Positions 63,065-64,000 of a DNA stretch of 64,000 nt are shown piece after piece. Both the position numbers and the translations under genes were made by a program. Under the pieces are notes generated by a model. That model was not told the DNA's origin, ran no database searches, and saw only the letters and a program-made list of their open reading frames with translations. Position 1 is the first letter of the stretch; the number at the start of each line of letters is the position of its first letter. Source of the DNA: JBJMQS01 sp045802605 (GTDB lineage: Bacteria; Planctomycetota; Planctomycetia; Gemmatales; Gemmataceae); assembly GCA_045802605.1 (NCBI GenBank), contig JBJMQS010000011.1:40323-104322 (forward strand), read 5' to 3'.

Positions 63065-63541
63065 ATGCCGCTGAAAGCAAACATCGGCGCGACCCGCAAG
63101 CTGACTGACAATAACTATGGCAGCAGAGGCGCGTCCGTCAACTTCGAGATCGAACTCGACACCGCTTTGCTGCAAGATTCCGCCAAGCTGCAAGAAAAGA
63201 TCCGCCACGTATTCGGCCTCGTGCGCACCGCCTTGGAGCAGGAACTCAATGGAAACGCACCGAGCGACGGTGCGGCTTCTTCGTCGCGCAACGGTGATCG
63301 GCCGGCGGCGACGCCTGCGTATAGCAACGGGCATTCGGCGCAGGAAACTCGGCCGAGACCAGCGACATCCGCTCAGATCAAGGCGCTTCGCGCCATCGCG
63401 CGGAGCAACAACGTCGATATTGGCGAATACTTGCACCGGACCTTTCGGGTGTCGAGGCCCGATGCGCTTTCGATTAAGCAAGCTAGCGTCGCGATCGACG
63501 AACTGAAATCGGCCAACGCAGTGGCCGGAGTGGGCCGGTGA
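63065..63541 (+). CDS. Conserved planctomycete protein, recombination-associated
   Basis: 158 aa from ATG 63065 (GGGGGA upstream). NYGSRGASVNFEIELDTALL, then IRHVFGLVRTALEQELNG form an N-terminal domain. A variable linker follows, then TSAQIKALRAIARSNNVDIG with RPDALSIKQASVAIDELKS, a small helical domain similar to the C-terminal domain of phage single-strand annealing proteins (QIKxLxxIAxxxxLD, LSxxEASxLIDEL). Its GTGA overlap with the nuclease gene suggests coupled translation. Confidence 0.7.
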   Translation: MPLKANIGATRKLTDNNYGSRGASVNFEIELDTALLQDSAKLQEKIRHVFGLVRTALEQELNGNAPSDGAASSSRNGDRPAATPAYSNGHSAQETRPRPATSAQIKALRAIARSNNVDIGEYLHRTFRVSRPDALSIKQASVAIDELKSANAVAGVGR

Positions 63542-63804
63542 ATGACGCCGACTATCCTCGCCCCCGGCCTGGCACCGCAAATCTCGATCACGTGAGTTAC
63601 TCCAAGATCGCCCTTTATCGTGAGTGCCCACTTCGGTTTCAGTTCAGGTACATTCACCGGCTGCCCGAAGAGATGATTCCTTCCAGTTTGCTCGCTCCCA
63701 CCTTTTCGAATCAAGAAGTTTGGACTCGACGAGAAACTCGGCGAACTGGGAAACCGGCACCAAGCGTAGTGCTGAGGCCATTCGTCGCGCCTTGCACCGG
63801 ATGA
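63538..63804 (+). pseudogene. PD-(D/E)XK (RecB-type) nuclease, interrupted
   Basis: GTG start overlapping the previous stop. LDHVSYSKIALYRECPLRFQ and FRYIHRLPEEMIPSSLL are the N-terminal helix and Cys-Pro of RecB-family/Cas4-like nucleases (SxSxLxxYxxCPxxFxFxY). After SSLL the text no longer fits (APTFSNQEVWTRRETRRTG) where FGxAIH is expected, and a transposase frame overlaps. The catalytic D, ExK and remaining C-terminus are missing from the visible sequence. Confidence 0.75.
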
Positions 63805-64000
63805 ACTTTGTCTGGCGTCGGCCGCGGCCAGTCGTCGGACCCAGCGATCCTCACCATGCCGAAAAACTCCAGCATATCCGCGATTTATTGGCGCAGTTGC
63901 CGGCCGATGAAACCGCGGTGTTCCAAGACGAAGTCGATATCCATCTCAATCCCAAAATAGGCTCTTGCTGGATGCCGCGCGGGCAACAAACCGAAGTGCG
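63690..64000 (+). mobile_element. IS630-family transposase fragment, runs off the window
   Basis: Frame with SAEAIRRALHRMNFVWRRPR, HHAEKLQHIRDLLAQLPADE, TAVFQDEVDIHLNPKIGSCW, MPRGQQTEV: the FxDExxxxLxPxxGxxWxxRGxQ block of the IS630/Tc1 DDE domain (first Asp in QDEVDI). No N-terminal HTH domain is found in front, so either the element is 5'-truncated or its start lies in the nuclease gene. The left boundary is between 63690 and 63760; no terminal repeat was found. Confidence 0.75.

Overview
The window looks like a planctomycete chromosome, probably Pirellulales-like. The grounds are several giant exported repeat proteins that carry an N-terminal LEDR/LEER motif instead of a classical signal peptide, paired dockerin-like EF-hand C-termini, a PEP-CTERM protein, ECF sigma factors of the planctomycete type next to membrane Ser/Thr kinases with WD40 or TPR tails, and many small lineage-specific hypothetical proteins. 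No taxonomic marker gene is present, so this is an inference.

Region 1 (1-7 kb, minus strand) is a pentose-phosphate operon: tkt, rpiA (ATGA overlap), an exported NTF2-like protein, an exported glycine-rich TPR protein and tal (cut by the window edge). Region 2 (7-15.7 kb) holds a bestrophin-type channel protein, a small XRE regulator, small lineage proteins, a 1555-aa FG-GAP/Ig-repeat surface protein with ten ~97-aa repeats, a Dps protein, and broken nitroreductase and rhodanese genes.

Region 3 (15.7-53.1 kb) is the most striking part. Three times the same order recurs: ECF sigma factor, membrane Ser/Thr kinase, then a giant LEDR exoprotein in the same direction (16.2-21.8 kb on plus; 40.1-26.7 kb on minus with a PEP-CTERM gene inserted; 52.8-40.6 kb on minus). 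A fourth unit is a lone M23-peptidase/dockerin protein (22.2-25.1 kb). A ~20-base element with a CGGTC/GACCG stem lies in the gaps between these units, always in the same orientation. The giant gene of each of the three modules has an inverted repeat that covers its Shine-Dalgarno sequence. Modules 1 and 3 carry single-base frameshifts or a nonsense codon; module 2 is intact. A tRNA-Phe-like relic and a truncated fourth sigma gene mark the right edge.

Region 4 (53-60.7 kb) is a mosaic of small membrane and exported proteins, a HIRAN-domain gene with two compensating frameshifts, a structured non-coding stretch and two BamE/SmpA-like small proteins. Region 5 (60.9-64 kb) is a compact plus-strand cassette: two small proteins, a protein that looks like a divergent DnaN sliding clamp, a 158-aa protein with a C-terminal recombination-protein-like domain, and a RecB-type nuclease gene interrupted by an IS630-family transposase fragment.

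Several genes are reported as frameshifted. Each indel was deduced by reading continuing homology in another frame. Sequencing error cannot be excluded, but long uninterrupted ORFs (7.6, 4.9, 4.7 and 4.0 kb) argue against a uniformly poor sequence.
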